Positions 41,008 to 49,511 of a stretch of DNA of 64,000 nucleotides are shown piece by piece. The stretch is from Mesorhizobium_A sp041913465 (GTDB lineage Bacteria; Pseudomonadota; Alphaproteobacteria; Rhizobiales; Rhizobiaceae), in NCBI GenBank assembly GCA_041913465.1, contig JAYSFJ010000004.1, positions 248,001-312,000 of the forward strand, read 5' to 3'. Under the pieces are notes generated by a model. That model had not been told where the DNA came from, did no database searches, and saw only the letters and a program-made list of their open reading frames with translations. Both the position numbers and the translations under genes were made by a program. The stretch's first letter is position 1. Each line of letters starts with the position of its first letter.

Positions 41008-42803
41008 GATCTCCTAGATTTGACATACGTGCGAAGAAGCTGCGAACAATATTTTCTCCACAGAACATCGAAAGGATTTGGAAAGAGAAAGTTAAAGTCT
41101 CAATGCGTGATCAGTTCATGTGCGATGGGATAGAGAATTTCGACTTTCATGTGTCACGCAAAGTAGAGAGCCAAAAACTTTCGCATTTGATATTATCGGG
41201 TGATTATGTACCGCAGAAGGCGCAACGGATCCTTGTCGAAAAAAGCAAAGGGCTTTGCAGGCAGCTCGTCATTCCGAGCATACGAGATGCCATCGTTTTG
41301 CAGTGTCTATCTGATGCTCTCTATTCTGAAATCAAAGGCAAGGCGCCTACGAGCAAGGCATTCTTTGAACCAAAGGATCACAAGTTCTCGTCACCACCGA
41401 GTGGTTACGGCACGTTCGCAGCTTGGTTAAATTTCCAGAAAGAGCTGTTCGAGTTTTCAAAGACGCGTAAGTTCGTCGTCGTAACAGACATCGCCAACTA
41501 CTACGACAGTATTTCATACGTTCATCTCCGCAACGCCATTGCCTCGATCAGCGGCGTCGATGAATGTGTGATTGATATGCTGATATACGTCCTCGGTGAT
41601 CTTCTTTGGCAGCCGGATTACACTCCTCGCATCGAGGTTGGGTTGCCCCAAATCAATCTTGATGCACCTCGCCTGTTAGCGCACTGCTTCCTCTACGAGC
41701 TAGATTCGTACCTTGCGAGCGATCCCGGACGAGACTTCGTGCGCTACATGGACGACATCGATATAGGTGTTGACACGATCGTTGATGCCAAACGGGCATT
41801 GAAGACCGTCGATCTGGTCCTTCAGACGAAGCAGGTTCGTTTGAACAGCGGCAAGACAGTCATTCTTACTCGGCCCGAGGCTATTCGACATTTCCGAATT
41901 TTCGAGAACGCGCGGCTAGATTCAGTTCAGGCAAGCGTCGATCACCGCGTGAGACACGGACTTCCGTTGGACCGGCAGCGAGCTCATGTTGAAGCCAGAA
42001 TCAGGCAAGGACTTCGTAAAAAATCATTCGACGCAGGGAACGGCGAAAAGGTTCTGAAGCGATGGCTGGGGCTTGCGGCTAAAACCGGCGCTGTGGTGAA
42101 GCCTGAAGCTCTCGAAGATCTCGTCAAAAGAAGACCATCAGTTCGAGAGAATGTTTATTCGTTTATAAGAAGTCGCCCCCTCACTCCATCGATTGCGGGC
42201 ATTCTAGCAAGAGCAAGTCAGTCAGGTCTTCTTGTTGATGATGCCGCGATGGTGGAGATGTCAAACTATCTTGTCGAAACATTTGTCAAAAATAAGCGAT
42301 GTCACGCAATGCTTGAAGCTGTCATCGCGAGCAATGACCCACAAAGCTACTTTGGGCTCTATTCAAGGCTTTGGCTGCTGTCGAAATATGGGACGCCCGC
42401 GCAGATTCTCACAACTCTTCGAGATGCCCGAAACATTTGGTCACCGCATGAGCGGCTGGGTCGTCTGGCGGCTTCGTTCATGCCCTTGTTTCACGGTTCG
42501 CCTGAAGAGACGCCTCTTAAGCGTCTTCTCGGGGATACCTTAAATTCTGGTGTGCGCGACACATACAAATTCCATATGAAACTTGCGACCGATCTTCCAA
42601 CATTTAAGGCAATGTTTGACGCGTTAAAGGCACCAAATCCATCCCGTGGAACCGGCATTACACACGCAAAATTTCTATGCCTCCTATCTGCACTGAAAAA
42701 TCCTGCTGCACCGGTCGCTCAGATTACAACCTTAAGAGCTAATCACTTCCGAGCCTTTGAGGACGCTTACTACAAAGAGATAAGCAAGCGAGTCGGTGTC
42801 TAG
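41004..42803 (+). CDS. Reverse transcriptase of the unknown-group / defence-associated type
   Basis: A 599-residue protein. RT motifs in order: RQLVIPSIRDAIVLQCLSDA about residues 86-105; motif A VVTDIANYYDSISY with Asp162; motif B GLPQINLDAPRLLAHCFLYE starting at Gly213; motif C RYMDD with Asp250/Asp251; and motif D LNSGKTVIL about 280. There is no maturase, endonuclease or retron msr/msd feature. Residues about 330-599 are predicted helical (HEAT-like, for example LARASQSGLLVDDAAMVEMS). This layout fits the UG/Abi class, many of which are defence RTs that make DNA from a non-coding template or without one. The subgroup could not be assigned. Confidence 0.88.
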   Translation: MRSPRFDIRAKKLRTIFSPQNIERIWKEKVKVSMRDQFMCDGIENFDFHVSRKVESQKLSHLILSGDYVPQKAQRILVEKSKGLCRQLVIPSIRDAIVLQCLSDALYSEIKGKAPTSKAFFEPKDHKFSSPPSGYGTFAAWLNFQKELFEFSKTRKFVVVTDIANYYDSISYVHLRNAIASISGVDECVIDMLIYVLGDLLWQPDYTPRIEVGLPQINLDAPRLLAHCFLYELDSYLASDPGRDFVRYMDDIDIGVDTIVDAKRALKTVDLVLQTKQVRLNSGKTVILTRPEAIRHFRIFENARLDSVQASVDHRVRHGLPLDRQRAHVEARIRQGLRKKSFDAGNGEKVLKRWLGLAAKTGAVVKPEALEDLVKRRPSVRENVYSFIRSRPLTPSIAGILARASQSGLLVDDAAMVEMSNYLVETFVKNKRCHAMLEAVIASNDPQSYFGLYSRLWLLSKYGTPAQILTTLRDARNIWSPHERLGRLAASFMPLFHGSPEETPLKRLLGDTLNSGVRDTYKFHMKLATDLPTFKAMFDALKAPNPSRGTGITHAKFLCLLSALKNPAAPVAQITTLRANHFRAFEDAYYKEISKRVGV

Positions 42804-42825
42804 ACTAGCTCAAATGCAAAGAGAA

Positions 42826-42848
42826 AGCGGCGGCCACCTGCCGCCGTT
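42826..42848 (+). terminator. GC-rich hairpin after the RT gene
   Basis: CGGCGG (42828-42833) and CCGCCG (42841-42846) form a stem extended by weak pairs, 22 bp after the RT stop. It is a probable transcript end or the first stem of a structured RNA. Confidence 0.5.
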
Positions 42849-43613
42849 GTCACGCTTACCTGATCTCGCCGAAGGCCGTTGGCGCAGTAAAGGCCACCGA
42901 AACCACCTGCGCCGATAGTCAGGCCTGTGCGCAAGAAACATCTATAATTTCAGAGAAGCTACTCCCTGTCAGCGAAGGCACATTTATAGGGCTATAGCGT
43001 AAACGTAGTTGTCATCTTCGCCCGGTGCGGCGCGCCATCTCTCTCAACAGCTTAGCCGAATTGCACTGTTTCAAATCAGCAAACTGAACAGCTTTTTGAA
43101 GCGGCTTTGCACTATCGAATAGCTCAGCGCGTCGCTGAACGGGTTCGGCGATAGATCGGCCAAGCCTCTGTTTGAACAGCACACGTCCAAAGAGACTGGG
43201 CAGGTCGGTCAAACGATCGGATCGTGACCGGGTGCCTTTGGAGGCGGCGAAATCCGTGACGATGCGCCTGCCGCCGCCAGACTCTAGGAAGGGCGGCTTC
43301 TTCGATTTGTCCAACCCAAATGCTCGTACGGGGCTGGCCGACCTATGCACTGAAGCGTCCAGGCAGCGGTGCTCGCGCGGGCAGGAGAGCGCTCGAAGAC
43401 GTTGATCTCCATCAAGGCGCAATCCGGCCGCCTCGCTTACCAAGAAGCGAATTCGGTTGCGGCGGTCCCTATCGCATTCATCAGGCTTCCTCCCGCGGCC
43501 CGTCTCGTTTGCGGCGCTCGGGCGGCGGGTTGATTGGATCCGCATGTGAACGGGCCGGAAAGGCTGCGACTGACAGGCGCCCGAGACTGGCACTGTTCCG
43601 GGGGATGCTCGAC
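42849..43613. other. About 760 bp without a convincing gene; possible ncRNA and ICE boundary
   Basis: The first part (42849-43010) carries a further perfect stem, GGCGCAG (42881-42887) with CTGCGCC (42907-42913), and other short complementary runs; a structured RNA next to the RT is possible. A minus-strand frame (43012-43593, 193 codons) is open and Arg-rich (LREMARRTGRR at its end). It has no recognisable domain and poor start context, so it is not called as a gene. The base composition changes here from the island to the GC-rich right flank, so an element end may lie in this stretch. No att repeat could be identified. Confidence 0.4.
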
Positions 43614-44630
43614 ATGACGAGAGATTTCCGCATCCTCCTGGCTGGGCTCGCTGCTGTGTCCGGTGTGTTGCCGACGTCGAACGCTCGCGCCAACGATTCG
43701 AGTGCCAGCCTTGCTGCCGGCGGGCTGCAATTCGTCGAAAACCGCGCGGTTATCATGGAGGCCGAAGACCTTCACATCGGACTGCGCGGGATTCGCGTCC
43801 GCTATCGCTTCCGCAACATCGGAAGCGACGAAATCGAGACGCTCGTCGCCTTTCCGCTCCCCACCTTGTCGGTGGGCGAGGAAGGCAATTACGTCATCGC
43901 CGGCGCCGATCCGATCAATGTCCTCGGTTTCGAGGTCAGCGCCGACGGGGAGGGGATAGTTCCCTCGGTGGAGGTCAAGGCGACTCGAAACGGCGTCGAC
44001 GTCACCGACGTGCTGAAGCGCCATGACATTCCGCTGACGATGAATGCCGGCAATATCGACGCCTACATCCGGGAGATCGATCGGCTCGACCAATTGCCGC
44101 GAGAAGCCCGGCGCGAACTCGAACGCTACGGGCTCGCCGACTGGGCGACGAACTACAAGACGGGCGGCGAGCCGACCGCGAACCCACATTGGGACACGCA
44201 CATCACCTTCTACTGGTTCCAGAAATTCCCGGCAGGGCGCTCCGTCGAGATCACCCACAGCTATCGGCCGGTGCCGCGATACTTCTTCTTCGCCGAGGAA
44301 GACCTGGCGCCTGATGCCGGGCTTCGCCGCGACTATTGCATCGACAAGGAGTTCGATCGCAAAGCCCGGGCGATGCTTGCGAGGCCGGAAGCGGAGTATG
44401 GCGCACTTGCCGGCCGCGAGCTGAAATATGTCCTCACCACGGCGGGCAATTGGCTAGGCCCGATCGCGGATTTCCGGCTCACCGTCGAAACCGCTTCACC
44501 GGACACTCTGGTGTCTCTTTGCTCGCCCGGTGCCAAACGCACGAGCCCGACGACCCTGGAATTTTCGTCGGCGGACTACGCTCCGGAAGACGATCTCAAG
44601 ATCCTGTTCGTCCAACCTCTCCCGGAGTGA
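43614..44630 (+). CDS. DUF4424-family exported protein
   Basis: A 338-residue protein. It has a signal peptide (LLAGLAAVSGVLPTSNARA), then the DUF4424 pattern: ASLAAGGLQFVENRAVIMEA, EDLHIGLRGIRVRYRFRNIG, a mid-region (NPHWDTHITFYWFQKFPAG) and KYVLTTAGNWLGPIADFRLT. Family function is unknown; the proteins are secreted or periplasmic. The start at 43614 was preferred to 43605 because GGGGG lies 9 bases in front of it. It is the first gene of a four-gene operon, with 4 bp to the next gene. Confidence 0.82.
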   Translation: MTRDFRILLAGLAAVSGVLPTSNARANDSSASLAAGGLQFVENRAVIMEAEDLHIGLRGIRVRYRFRNIGSDEIETLVAFPLPTLSVGEEGNYVIAGADPINVLGFEVSADGEGIVPSVEVKATRNGVDVTDVLKRHDIPLTMNAGNIDAYIREIDRLDQLPREARRELERYGLADWATNYKTGGEPTANPHWDTHITFYWFQKFPAGRSVEITHSYRPVPRYFFFAEEDLAPDAGLRRDYCIDKEFDRKARAMLARPEAEYGALAGRELKYVLTTAGNWLGPIADFRLTVETASPDTLVSLCSPGAKRTSPTTLEFSSADYAPEDDLKILFVQPLPE

Positions 44631-44634
44631 GCGG

Positions 44635-46971
44635 ATGCGTCTGGCATCTCTCGTGCGCTGCTTCGTCGTCGCCCTGCCGATCCTCCTGTGGAACTCGGCC
44701 GGGCATGCGGAACATGTCGCCGGGCTCGATCCCAGTGGCGACAATTTCCTGGCACTGCGCAGCGGGCCGGGCACGTCCTTTCGCACCATCCGCCGGATGG
44801 GCCCGGATACGATACTGGACGTCCTCGAGCGGCGTGGCCAATGGGTGCGCGTGCGTATGGAGGACGGGACGGAAGGGTGGGCGTTTGGCCGATACGTCGC
44901 CCCGGGCTTTCCGCCCGGCCAAGATAACGCTCCGGAGGACGAAGCTGGCTGGGAGGAAGACGGCCCGGCGCTGGATGGGAACGAAGCGCCTCAGCCGGAA
45001 GAACCCGCCGACATTCCCGCGCAGGAGGTCGCCGTCGAGGATTGGCGTACCTACTCCAATGCGCGTTTCGGCACTACGATTGAATACCCCGCCGCCTACT
45101 TCCGGATGGAGCCTCCACCCGAGAACGACGACGGCCGCAGCTTCGCCACCCGCGACGGCAGGACCCGCTTCACAGTGTCCGGCAGCCACAACGTTTTCGA
45201 GAAGACGATCCCCGAGCTGATGGCTGACGATATCGCGGCCGCCGAGGGGGATACGATAACCTATCGCCGCAGCGGCGACGATTGGTATGTGCTCTCCGGC
45301 CATCGCGACGGCGACGTCTTCTATCGCAAGATCCTGCTCTCGAAGGACGGCGCGACAGTGCACATGTTCGAGATCGCCTATGTGAAAGCCCTGAAGCGGG
45401 AATTCGACGAGGTCGCCGCCCGCATGGCGAAGTCGCTGAGGCCGGGCGGCGGATCATCCCCGGCGGCCGAGGTGCCGGAAGACAAGACCGGCTCCCAGCC
45501 GGAGGCGGAACCCGACACTGGCGACACCGCGGCCGAGACACCGACCGGTGCCGGCGCGGAGGCCGGCGCGCCACCCCGGGACAGCTGGCGCTCGCCGCTC
45601 GAGGAGGTGCTGTTCGCCGGGGGGCAGACCGGCCTTTTCCTGCCGCATCAGGCGAACGGCGGCGTGTTCGACAAACATGCGCGCTACGAGGATGGCGAGC
45701 TGATCGTCGACGTGCCGGCAGGCAATGGCTGGGGCAAGGCCGGCCTCCTCACGAACGATCCGCTCATCTGGCTGGACGACTTTCACGGCGACGCGGAGGT
45801 CCGGGTCACGTTTACGCTCGATCCGGCCAGGACCACCGGCTTCGGCGTGGCGCTGGCGCAGCCCGGCTGGGGCGGCGTGAGGGGCAACGATCCGGGCTTC
45901 CCCGGCATGCGATTCTACTGGATCCGGGAGAAGGACGGGCTTTCCGCGCGCGCCGACTTCCATATCGACCCGCATCGCGATGGCGATTTCTCGCGCCAAG
46001 CCGTCCCGCCGGCCGCGCCGGAGAGTGTCACTTTCATCCTGACGCCAGGCCGCGCCAGCGTGGAGATGGATGGCGTCAAGATCGCGGAGCGCGAGGCCGC
46101 GGATGTGAGCGACGGATCCGGATTCCGAATCTACGCCTTCTCGCATCCGGCAGACGTCAACCTGCCGGCCAAGATGGCGCTGAAGGGTATCCGCGTGACC
46201 CGAACCTACGCCACGGTGCCGCCCAAGACGGGACCGGCCGTTGGCGTCGAGCCACTCCCCACCGAGACGGTCTTCGCAGGCAAGCCTGACAATTTGTTCG
46301 AACCCGCGGCTATCGCGGGCGGCGATTTCGGTCGGTTCGCGCGCTGGGACGACGGAGCGCTCGTCATCGACGTTCCCGAGGGCCACAGCTGGGGCAAGAC
46401 CGGGCTGATCTCGGCAAAGCCCCTCGTGGTCCTGGACGAGCGCATCTTTTCGACGCCGACGCGCCTGACGCTGACCGTCGATCCGCGTCGCACGACGCGC
46501 TTTGCGCTGGCGCTCGCCGCGGACAAGCTCGCGGAGATGTGGCTGGGACACCAGGCCTGGTTTTCCTTTGGGCGACTCGAAGCCGAGCCGTCCTACGAGC
46601 TCTTTCTCCACCACAGCTCCTACAGTCAGTGGAGCCGCAAGGTGCCCGCTGCGTGGATGGATGCCTATTGGGACGGCACGCTAGAAGTCGATATCGGCCT
46701 CAACCACGCCTGCATGCGCGTGCCGCAAGGACCGGCGGTCTGCGGCCAGATATCAGCCAGCCCGGGCAATGCGCTCTACGCCAGTATTCAGGCGCATGCG
46801 GAAAAGGCGGATGCCGCAACCTCTCTCGCCCTGAACGCGATCACGCGCGGTCTCGTCACGCCGGTGGGCATGACCACGCTCGCGCGCTGGACCTTGCTCC
46901 CCAAGGATGCCTTCGACGCCGGCGCCTATCTGGAGGATCTCGCAGTCGCAGCCCCCTGGCCCGAGCCCTGA
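44635..46971 (+). CDS. Exported SH3-domain protein with a duplicated C-terminal domain
   Basis: A 778-residue protein. It has a signal peptide (VRCFVVALPILLWNSAGHAE), a bacterial SH3 domain about residues 30-90 (NFLALRSGPGTSFRTIRRMG, WVRVRMEDGTEGWAFGRYVA) and a PsbP-like middle domain about 140-265 (YSNARFGTTIEYPAAYFRME). A low-complexity linker follows, then two related units, about 325-415 and 545-640. They share a LF-plus-acidic start, WGKAGLL/WGKTGLI and LDPARTTGFGVALA/VDPRRTTRFALALA. The repeats look like carbohydrate- or ligand-binding beta-sandwiches. The function is unknown; SH3 domains of this kind bind cell wall. Confidence 0.8.
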   Translation: MRLASLVRCFVVALPILLWNSAGHAEHVAGLDPSGDNFLALRSGPGTSFRTIRRMGPDTILDVLERRGQWVRVRMEDGTEGWAFGRYVAPGFPPGQDNAPEDEAGWEEDGPALDGNEAPQPEEPADIPAQEVAVEDWRTYSNARFGTTIEYPAAYFRMEPPPENDDGRSFATRDGRTRFTVSGSHNVFEKTIPELMADDIAAAEGDTITYRRSGDDWYVLSGHRDGDVFYRKILLSKDGATVHMFEIAYVKALKREFDEVAARMAKSLRPGGGSSPAAEVPEDKTGSQPEAEPDTGDTAAETPTGAGAEAGAPPRDSWRSPLEEVLFAGGQTGLFLPHQANGGVFDKHARYEDGELIVDVPAGNGWGKAGLLTNDPLIWLDDFHGDAEVRVTFTLDPARTTGFGVALAQPGWGGVRGNDPGFPGMRFYWIREKDGLSARADFHIDPHRDGDFSRQAVPPAAPESVTFILTPGRASVEMDGVKIAEREAADVSDGSGFRIYAFSHPADVNLPAKMALKGIRVTRTYATVPPKTGPAVGVEPLPTETVFAGKPDNLFEPAAIAGGDFGRFARWDDGALVIDVPEGHSWGKTGLISAKPLVVLDERIFSTPTRLTLTVDPRRTTRFALALAADKLAEMWLGHQAWFSFGRLEAEPSYELFLHHSSYSQWSRKVPAAWMDAYWDGTLEVDIGLNHACMRVPQGPAVCGQISASPGNALYASIQAHAEKADAATSLALNAITRGLVTPVGMTTLARWTLLPKDAFDAGAYLEDLAVAAPWPEP

Positions 46972-46988
46972 TCGAGGAGAATGTTCCA

Positions 46989-48671
46989 ATGTCGGGAAAA
47001 TGTTCCCCATGGCTCCATGCCGCCGCTCTCGCTTTCGCCCTTGGCGGAGTGCAGGCAGCGGGGGCTGCAAGCCTTGATACGATGATCAAGGTGCCGCCGC
47101 CGACGACCCAGCCTTACGAGGATCTTCTCGCTGCCGCAAAGCGCTACCAAGCCGCGCAGAAGGCTGCGGCGGAAAGACTCGTCGAACAATGGATGGCAGG
47201 AAGGCAGGCCGAGATCGATGCGCTCAAGAAGCGCGGGGCGACCGACCAGCAGGCTGCCGATGCGATCGACGAGCGGATCTTTCTCGCCAGGCTCGCCGCT
47301 TCCAACGGCGATTTCGGTGCCGACGTCAGCCCGAAGCTCGACTATCTGCAGAGGAAGCTGCCTATCCTCTCGGCATTGTCGAATCTCGGGCACGAGCGGT
47401 TTCTGGAGTTCGCCAGGCGCAATGATATCAGCGTGCCGGGCGAGTTCTATTCGTGTCTGTGCCAGAGCTACTCGATCATGGGCGCGTCTGTCAGCTACCA
47501 CCCAGAGCCTACCGCGGACTGCCGCAACAGCGCCCCCTGCAAGGGCGGCAACTGGGGATGCGTCTCGTACGACCTGCCAAGCGATCCGGGTTTGTGGGCG
47601 CGTTGCTCGGCGTCGACGGCGCCGGGTCTGTCGAAGAGCTTCGTCGACGGCGCGGTCGACCGCGTCGCGATGCTTCAGGAGAAATACAGGAAGGACGTCT
47701 GCACGAGCCTCGACGGCATCCTTCTCACCGCGGCCGACCTTTTTGACGGCGGAAAGTTCAAGGACCGCAAGAATCACTCGATCTTCAGCGACGAGGAGGC
47801 CACCACGGCGTTCCTGGAGAACATGGTTCCGCATGAAGGTGGAACGGAGGTCGCGGTCGAGGCCCTGATCGACAGGCTGAAGAGTTTCGTCGGTGTCGGC
47901 GTGAACGACGAAACCGGGCTCGGCGTCTTGCTCACCGACCAGGATATGCCGAGCAACACCGGCGACAATCCATACATTTTCATCACCAAGACGATCAGCC
48001 CGGAGAGCACTTTCCCGCCAAAGGATGAACGCGGAAACCTCATCGCGGGGGAGAAGCGCTCGCTCAGCTACGAGATGGCGCTGGCGCAGCGGATCCTTGC
48101 TGCTCCCGCGTCGCTCGACCCGAAGGATGTCTTCCGCATGGCGCTCGAGGTGACGAACGGCGACTTGCCGCTCGGCATGCTCATCGCCCACAACCTCCTG
48201 AAGGAGGCCGCCTACGCGAAACGGCTGGGTCAGCCGATGGTTATCGGGCACATTCCGGAAAGCCTCGGGGAGCCGGCGACAAGCAATACGCCCGAAGGGA
48301 AGGAACTGAAGGAACAGTACGCCCGCTTCTTCGGCGACAACGGCGTGTGGGCCGGTCGGGACTTCATCATCCGCAATCCGGCCCTGATCAACGACAAGCT
48401 CCGCGACATCCGCCCCGTCTACGACAAGCAGGCGGAAGAGCGGCTCGGACCCTGGTATCACATGTTCGGACTTCTCTTCGTCGGCAGTCACCCGCAGCTT
48501 GGCGAGGACCTCGCCGAGCTTGGCGCCAGCGTCGAGAACGCGACGCGACTGCTCAATCTCGGGTCCGGACGGGACCTCGGCAAGGAAGCGCTGAACAACT
48601 GTGCCGCGAGACTCGTGACGGGCCTGATGCGCGGCATCCGCTTCCACGGCGGGTTTTCCTGGAAGCCGTGA
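46989..48671 (+). CDS. Cys-rich exported protein of unknown function
   Basis: A 560-residue protein. It has a signal peptide (WLHAAALAFALGGVQAAGAA), a helical N-terminal part (AAAKRYQAAQKAAAERLVEQ) and a Cys-rich segment about residues 155-205 (YSCLCQSYSIMG, DCRNSAPCKGGNWGC). A helical C-terminal two-thirds follows without a recognised domain. GAGGAG lies 9 bases in front of the ATG. It shares the operon with the DUF4424 and SH3 proteins and is followed by a membrane protein. Together they may be an envelope-located complex; no enzyme motif was seen. Confidence 0.75.
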   Translation: MSGKCSPWLHAAALAFALGGVQAAGAASLDTMIKVPPPTTQPYEDLLAAAKRYQAAQKAAAERLVEQWMAGRQAEIDALKKRGATDQQAADAIDERIFLARLAASNGDFGADVSPKLDYLQRKLPILSALSNLGHERFLEFARRNDISVPGEFYSCLCQSYSIMGASVSYHPEPTADCRNSAPCKGGNWGCVSYDLPSDPGLWARCSASTAPGLSKSFVDGAVDRVAMLQEKYRKDVCTSLDGILLTAADLFDGGKFKDRKNHSIFSDEEATTAFLENMVPHEGGTEVAVEALIDRLKSFVGVGVNDETGLGVLLTDQDMPSNTGDNPYIFITKTISPESTFPPKDERGNLIAGEKRSLSYEMALAQRILAAPASLDPKDVFRMALEVTNGDLPLGMLIAHNLLKEAAYAKRLGQPMVIGHIPESLGEPATSNTPEGKELKEQYARFFGDNGVWAGRDFIIRNPALINDKLRDIRPVYDKQAEERLGPWYHMFGLLFVGSHPQLGEDLAELGASVENATRLLNLGSGRDLGKEALNNCAARLVTGLMRGIRFHGGFSWKP

Positions 48672-48710
48672 TGTGGTGCTCGCCTGCAATTCCCGACGCA
48701 CGGTCCGGCC

Positions 48711-49478
48711 ATGCTGAGTGATCCCCGCATCGGCCTCGTCGGATCGCTCGTCGCCGCCGGTCTCGGCGTCCTCTGGTTCATTGCCCTTGGGCTCGCCGGC
48801 GACGAGATCTGGGAAAGTCTCGGCTACGTCCAGCATGCGATCACGTATTTCGCGATCCTGCTGACCGCCGCCGGGCTGGCGGTATCGCTGCTTTTCCGTG
48901 CCTATGTGCGCGTCAAGGCCGACCTCCTCGCCGGGCGCGACGTGCTGGCGCGCTGGAGTGTGGACCCGAAGGAGTTCGCGGCGTTCGGTCCGCGTGCCGA
49001 TGCCCGCGACCACGCAGAAAAACGCAGCGCTCTGATCTTCATCCTCGTGCTTCTGGCGCTCGCCTTCGGCGGCTTCGCCATCTTCGACATCGAAGCCGCG
49101 CCGATGATGCTGTCGATCGGCGGCGGCGTCGCTCTGCTCGTCATCCTCGCCTACCTGTGGAGCAACCGCATCCGCCGGAAGCATCTCACTTTCCGCACCG
49201 GCGAAGTCATCGTGGGCCGACGCGGCCTTCTCGTGAATGATGTGCTGCACGTCTGGGGCGTGTTTCTCTCCTGGCTGTCAGCCGCGAGCCTGGAGGATGG
49301 GAAGCATCCGGTGCTCACCATCACCTATGGCTATCTCGCTCGCTACGGCCCCCAATACATCAATGTGTCGGTGCCGGTGCCGCGCGACTGTATCGCACTC
49401 GCGACCGAGGCCGCGCGAGAACTCAACGGAGCATCAGGCGGTCGCAAGGCCCGCACTGGTCGCGCTGCAGGAAGATAG
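48711..49478 (+). CDS. Membrane protein with four predicted helices
   Basis: A 255-residue protein. Hydrophobic segments lie about residues 7-27 (GLVGSLVAAGLGVLWFIALG), 38-60 (VQHAITYFAILLTAAGLAVS), 105-125 (ALIFILVLLALAFGGFAIFD) and 130-150 (MLSIGGGVALLVILAYLW). A C-terminal soluble part (TFRTGEVIVGRRGLLVNDVL) follows. No family recognised. It is the last gene of the operon, 39 bp after its neighbour, and converges on the oxidase gene. Confidence 0.72.
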   Translation: MLSDPRIGLVGSLVAAGLGVLWFIALGLAGDEIWESLGYVQHAITYFAILLTAAGLAVSLLFRAYVRVKADLLAGRDVLARWSVDPKEFAAFGPRADARDHAEKRSALIFILVLLALAFGGFAIFDIEAAPMMLSIGGGVALLVILAYLWSNRIRRKHLTFRTGEVIVGRRGLLVNDVLHVWGVFLSWLSAASLEDGKHPVLTITYGYLARYGPQYINVSVPVPRDCIALATEAARELNGASGGRKARTGRAAGR

Positions 49479-49511
49479 ACCCTTCAAACGCTTTTGCGCC
49501 TCAAGGCAGCA

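Noticed and set aside
41004..42803. RT as a group II intron or retron RT
   Set aside because: No maturase/endonuclease domain and no msr/msd-like inverted repeats directly upstream; the preceding gene ends 46 bp away.
43012..43593. 193-codon minus-strand frame after the RT
   Set aside because: No recognisable family, Arg/Ser-rich, no ribosome site; kept only as a remark on the boundary region.
46926..49250. 774-codon open frame on the minus strand
   Set aside because: Antisense to the Cys-rich exported protein and the membrane protein; no signal or domain, while the plus-strand genes have signal peptides and ribosome sites.
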